A stretch of DNA of 64,000 nt from Gonatopus flavifemur (lineage: Eukaryota; Arthropoda; Insecta; Hymenoptera; Dryinidae): contig JAFFJZ010000001.1 of NCBI GenBank assembly GCA_018340375.1, forward strand, positions 58,644,001 to 58,708,000, given 5' to 3'. The number at the start of each line of letters is the position of its first letter. Positions within the stretch are counted from its first letter, which is position 1. The position numbers and the translations under genes were made by a program. Of the stretch, positions 59,330-64,000 are shown piece after piece. The notes under the pieces were generated by a model. The model was given only the letters and a program-made list of their open reading frames with translations. It ran no database searches and was not told where the DNA came from.

Positions 59330-59925
59330 CAGAACAATCATCTTGACTGGAAATTATCATAGGGTTAACCTGACATATGGTGAGGACCTAACAAGGTCAT
59401 TCGAAATACGGTATACCTGCTGAAATCCTAATCAGGATGAGATGTGGATGCCCCACGTAGGGATAAGCTCGTTTGATCCTAATTAGGTTTCCCTCAAATT
59501 ATCCTAGAAGGTTGAAATAGGTTTTCCTGGCTGTAATCTCATCAAGAGGTTATCCTGAGATTATGAACATATCTGTTTATAAAGTGTAGTTCAATAAAGT
59601 GAATGGAAAAATGTCTTAATTTCAGATGGTATACTCCTTGGTGGAATAAAGTTTCTCTACATTAGGAAAATATTTCTAAACAAATATCGACTGTGTATCT
59701 TTCAAGTTAGATGTCTCCATGCCGAATACAACATTTTTGGGTTGTGGATTTCCTGTTCATATCCTAATTTCAATTTATTCTTGAGGTTTTGATATGGGAT
59801 TCCGCATCGAATCCTTATTAGTCTTGCCTCATAAAGTCCTGATATTAGTAAACCGTGACATGACTTGTCCTGACGAGGTTGCCTTACTAGGACCTGGGGT
59901 GGATCAAAGTTGACCTGATCTGGTC
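59330..59925. repeat. CCTAATTAGG-word repeat
   Basis: Words AATCCTAATCAGGAT, GATCCTAATTAGG, ATTATCCT, AGGACCTGG and CCTGATCTGG recur in both orientations. The two halves share blocks in inverted order (AGGACCTAACAAGGTCA near 59383 against TTGCCTTACTAGGACCT near 59878). Termini and target duplication are not clear. Confidence 0.45.
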
Positions 59926-62900
59926 CATGGGGTAAATTTCTAGTCGGGATATCTCACTGTCGCAGCGAATTCTTTTTTGCCAATTCGACAGAGATGAAAT
60001 AAGAAATCTTTCACTTATGTTTACATTCCCCAACGCCAAATTACTCGTGGCGAATCTTGTCTCGCTTTGTCTCTCGAAATAACGTTCCAATATGCTTTCA
60101 CTATTGTACGAGAATTGCATGGTTCTCATTTTTTGTATCTCAAAAGTTATGAAGGAGTATATTAACCTTTAAGCGAGACTGGTTTTTCTCGAGAATTTTG
60201 AATGGAAAGTTGAGAACAATTGTGTGGCCATGCCTAGCAGTGAGTCCGTAGAGAATATGTGAAGTTGATAAGAGCAATTTCTGAATTGAGTGATGTATGT
60301 TATTTGAAAGCATGTTCAGTTCTTTTAGCACAAAAATAATAAACATTACCTTTCTCTTCGTGAAAATAGATGGACTCGCCAGTTCACGCAGATTCCACGC
60401 AGGATCTAAATATCTCTCACAGTTTCTCTTGAATTACTTGGTTCCAAGCCACGAAATTTCTATTATTTGAAAATAAATAAGACTGGGAATTGTGGAACCT
60501 ATTCAACCGTTATGAACCTTTAAACATCGAATCTTACTCTGTAGCGTATCGTGCCAATAGAGCAAAAATTGATATTCACCTCGTCAAAGAAAGTCGTAAA
60601 TTCACGCACCCAGTGATAAATAATCTTCATGATAAAGTACTCGTTACATCCTCATGCTTGTCAACGCGTGTCACGTAGAGTGCAAAATCTATGCTCGGAG
60701 ATCAAACTTGTCGTAAGTTATATTACACGCATCTAATATTCTTTGAGTTTTTTTGTAAGTTGAATAGGGCTTGAGAACACAATCATGTCATTTCATCGTA
60801 TCCCGTTACCCACGTACATAAATACGTTGTTTTCTCATTGAGTCATTATCGATACATGGATGCAAGGCACATTATTCATCCGGTCAATTGCCATACGAAA
60901 TCATCATATAACCACACATATGGACGAGCGAGAGCGTACACCACAACCGATTGTATTAACGGCAGCGCAGAGAGGAGAGATTCTTACGGGATAAATTTGC
61001 TGGTAAAAAGTCTCGTCATCTTTCACAGAAATCAATCTGTCTTACGATGAGCGCGAGACGAGTAAATCAGTAATGCATTACACGGGGATTTCAAAAGCGT
61101 TGAAAATGAACATCAATAATCCGTGTTCTTGTCAATGATTGATGTGGCTAATACTATCAATGTCTACAAAACATCGCCTTTGGGAAGATCATTCGTTGTA
61201 GAAAAAATAAATATCGATGGGAGTTCATCGATAGCTACCGAGAAAGAGGAAAGAAGTATTTGTAAAGATTCCAACATCCGATAGTAAAAGGAAAAAGAGA
61301 TGAGAAAATATCTGCGTTCGAATTCGTTTGGGCCAAATCAAGTGGAAAACTATTCAACTCGAACATAAGTAATTCACACGACTCTTTAATTGGTAGAGAT
61401 TCGTATGGAGAGAAGAGCCGCTGAAACTGTGAAAGAACGAGGAAGATGACTGGACAGGGTGTATCGACTCATGCATTATGTATAATATGCGGTATATACA
61501 CCGGAGTCTAAGCCGAATGCTTAGATACTAACGTTTCACTGATATATACCAAAGTACTGGAATACTTTAGTGATGCTTGTACGCTTTCTACGACCCTACC
61601 GCTAGACTGCTAGTACCTGTATTTATAGAACTACGCAAATTGGTTGCACCCGCCGCGCGAATACCTTGCGCGTGGAATATATGCGAGTCGTCATTAAATC
61701 CTATCCTATCCCATATCCTGCGTTGTGTACTTAAAGAATGCGCGCATAATATTAATTCTTGCGAATCATTATAATTGATAATCGTCGTTCGAAAGCATGG
61801 GATGGTCAATAAACGACATATTAAAATCTGCAATTCCATTGAATCAATCATAAAACTGTATTTTAATTTGTCCTCTCTATTTCCCCATATCCGTAAAGAT
61901 GAAAAAAATATCAAAAATTCATACGACGTACCCCCATACCTGTATGAATCAATCTCAGTACGAGGAGAGAATGCGCGATATATCTGCGTATTGACATTTG
62001 ATTTCACAATTCGACCAGACGAAAAAAAAAGAATATTTGATCTTCTGTGCGTTACATCATTGGAATGCTTTTCATCGGTACGAAGACAGTACCACGAGTA
62101 ATTCTGCCTACAGCTGATTTAGTATCTAGACAATATCGATTGTCAGAGTTACATTTTAGAACTCACCCACTCGTTTTGTATTACCACTTCATCTCTGTCA
62201 CTTTCTTGTATGTTGTAAGAGTGAAATTCAAATATGGTGAATGGAGTTTTCTCGCTAATTACGAGTCGATATCTTGATTCGTTACTCAGAGAATTGTTGG
62301 AACTATTTGAAAGAGAGTTATGAACGATATATCGGTAAATTGGATCTAATTTGTTTTTACGATACGTAAACGTGGTACGACTTCATCGATAGGACGTCAT
62401 TCAACTTTCCAACGATCAATCCTCAGGATTCTACACGCATCGATTCTATATGAGATCGATGATTCAATTTACAAGCTTGAAATTACGTTTTCAATTTCAT
62501 AAAATCAAAGCGTTGCAATATTGAATCATTATCGATGAAAGAAAATCTCAAATGGCTTGGTCAATGTTAATTAAATCGAGCTCATTTCCCAAGCAGTTTT
62601 ACAATACTCGGCATCAATCTTTGAGGTTTCAGATCAAATTTATATAACGCTGTGTGCCGATACGAGCATTGAAATTGAACGTTAATTGGGCGATGCTGAA
62701 TCCAGTTGACGAAGAATTATTGGTTTTATCGAGTATGAAATTAAGACATACTCCCAACTTGGAGCGGATTTGTAGTACGTGTGTATGTTGGACGTTTCAA
62801 AGTGTCGCTCGGTACACGTGTAATACTGTATTAGGGTTGATACATGTGTAACCGCCACCACCAACAACTTTTTTTTCTCTTCACGCCTGCGTGATCGATA

Positions 62901-64000
62901 TTCACATAGGCTCATGCGGTTGTGTATAGATATACATGAATACGTATACCCTAGCGAGAAATCGGTAGACCCTGAAGTCACGGTTAACAATAGGCATAAA
63001 CAAGATGTAACGCTTTCCCTGCTTCCCCCGCACCTTTTCTTACCTCTCAGTTCCTTTCTCTTCTCTTAACCCTTTACATTATAGACCGACGGTGTAATAA
63101 ATGCCCCGAAAAAATATCTACATCCTACTTCGTTAACCTCTCGCTCGAGGGTTGCCTTCTAGAACGAACAATGCAAGAAGCCAGTGACCTTTGAGCGCGT
63201 AGATATAACACTCTGCATATATATATATATATTTGTATGTGCAGTCGTACGTGTGTGTCATATGCATATATCGAAGACGTTGCACAACAAAAGACTCGTT
63301 ACTCCCAGGTTCTTGCGTGTGAAGTCGTGTAAAAGAATCCTATCGACTCCCCAAAGCTACCAAAATCAAACCTTTCTGAATTTCTCACGCATCGTTGAAA
63401 TTTCAATAGAATTTGAAATGAGAAATTCACATTCAATGACACAAAAACTGATACGATATGATATACCGTAGTATACCACTTAGAATCAATTTCGATCCAA
63501 GCTTGAACTCTTTTATAAATTTATTCGTATAAAATATGATGTTAGATATCTCAATATTGCGAAAAGTTGGTTGTTGAATCTCATTACCATGAATGGACTT
63601 TCGTAAAAAAATCAAGATCGAAATCAAGAATGATTTAGCTAAACAAGCTGGGACTGTGTATTTTTTTGTCTTTCAAGCGAATGCAGACTTGGGCTCACAC
63701 CTGCAAAACACAACGCATATCTCACTTCTATTTCGTGAGGAGAAACACAAAAGAAATTTTCAGAGAATTGATACTGATCTGCGTCGTGATTAGGTTCCAT
63801 TGTTTGTTGTGGAGCCATTCCCTACTGAGTTATCCAGTGACAGTTAGAACTTACTGTTTTTTCGACATCTCAGGCTTCGTGATGCGGAACGTTACTTTCA
63901 ACCGCAAATTTCCGAGTTCCAAATTCGATGATAACAGTTGTTGAGTTCACGACTCACTTCTTCAAAAACAAAGCTAGCATAATCTATAAATAAAAACAAA
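59926..64000. other. Repeat-poor sequence to the window end
   Basis: No defined mobile element or coding unit. CpG-rich patches lie around 61600-61690 and 62870-63140. Frames such as 61588-62007 (-), 61775-62101 (+) and 62654-62851 (+) lack motifs. It may be intron of the gene starting at 50836 or intergenic. Confidence 0.35.
63217..63234. repeat. (TA)n microsatellite
   Basis: Nine or so AT/TA dinucleotides in an uninterrupted run. Confidence 0.8.

Noticed and set aside
61588..62101. Facing 139- and 108-codon frames on opposite strands
   Set aside because: No recognisable motifs or splice sites. Length alone is not convincing in sequence of this composition.
1..64000. CRISPR array or bacterial operon
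   Set aside because: No regularly spaced identical short repeats and no dense co-directional genes. Composition, SINEs, LINE tails and splice signals point to an animal genome.

Overview
The window looks like nuclear DNA of an insect. It is strongly AT-rich, with scattered 300-1000 bp GC-rich, CpG-bearing islands. It holds an intact mariner (DD34D) element, many small TA-flanked palindromic elements, TTAA-flanked elements, a hAT-type miniature element, tRNA-derived SINEs and 5'-truncated LINE tails. A hymenopteran, possibly a parasitoid wasp, is my best guess from composition and repeat mix, but no host gene here proves it. I found no bacterial or organellar gene organisation, no CRISPR array and no rRNA. 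Nearly all open frames are chance frames or frames running through palindromic repeats.

Layout. Positions 0.8-8.9 kb hold palindromic elements, a LINE tail and GGGCC-word repeats. Positions 8.9-11.4 kb are largely unique. Positions 11.4-14.3 kb hold a triple nest of elements plus two further palindromes. Positions 14.4-19.5 kb are unique. Positions 19.6-22.8 kb are the most striking part: an apparently intact mariner sits inside a near-perfect 0.67 kb palindrome with TTAA flanks, which shares its TTAA with a second large palindrome, itself carrying two smaller TA-flanked palindromes. Positions 23.4-33.4 kb are mostly unique, with a Psq/pogo-like relic, a second LINE tail and two GC islands. 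Positions 34.1-40.1 kb are almost continuous repeats, including three SINEs and three exact-period 142 bp repeats. Positions 43.7-49.0 kb hold further hairpin elements. From 49.8 kb on the sequence is mostly single-copy. A GC-rich promoter-like block leads to an excellent start-codon context and a five-codon exon (50836-50850) with a consensus splice donor. I read this as the start of an unidentified plus-strand host gene whose large first intron may fill much of the rest of the window.

How the parts relate. Only the mariner encodes a plausible complete mobilising enzyme. Most other elements are non-autonomous. At least nine have ends resembling TA-CAC(T/G)GAGAAAA but unrelated interiors, which suggests one Tc1/mariner-type enzyme mobilising many passengers. 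A second theme is that many of these palindromes are built from one short self-complementary word repeated in both orientations, with a different word in each element (AGCTAAATT, GAGTGAAA, AACGTTC, TTGGGCC, AAATGCATTT, AGAATATTC, CCTAATTAGG, ACCAAAA).
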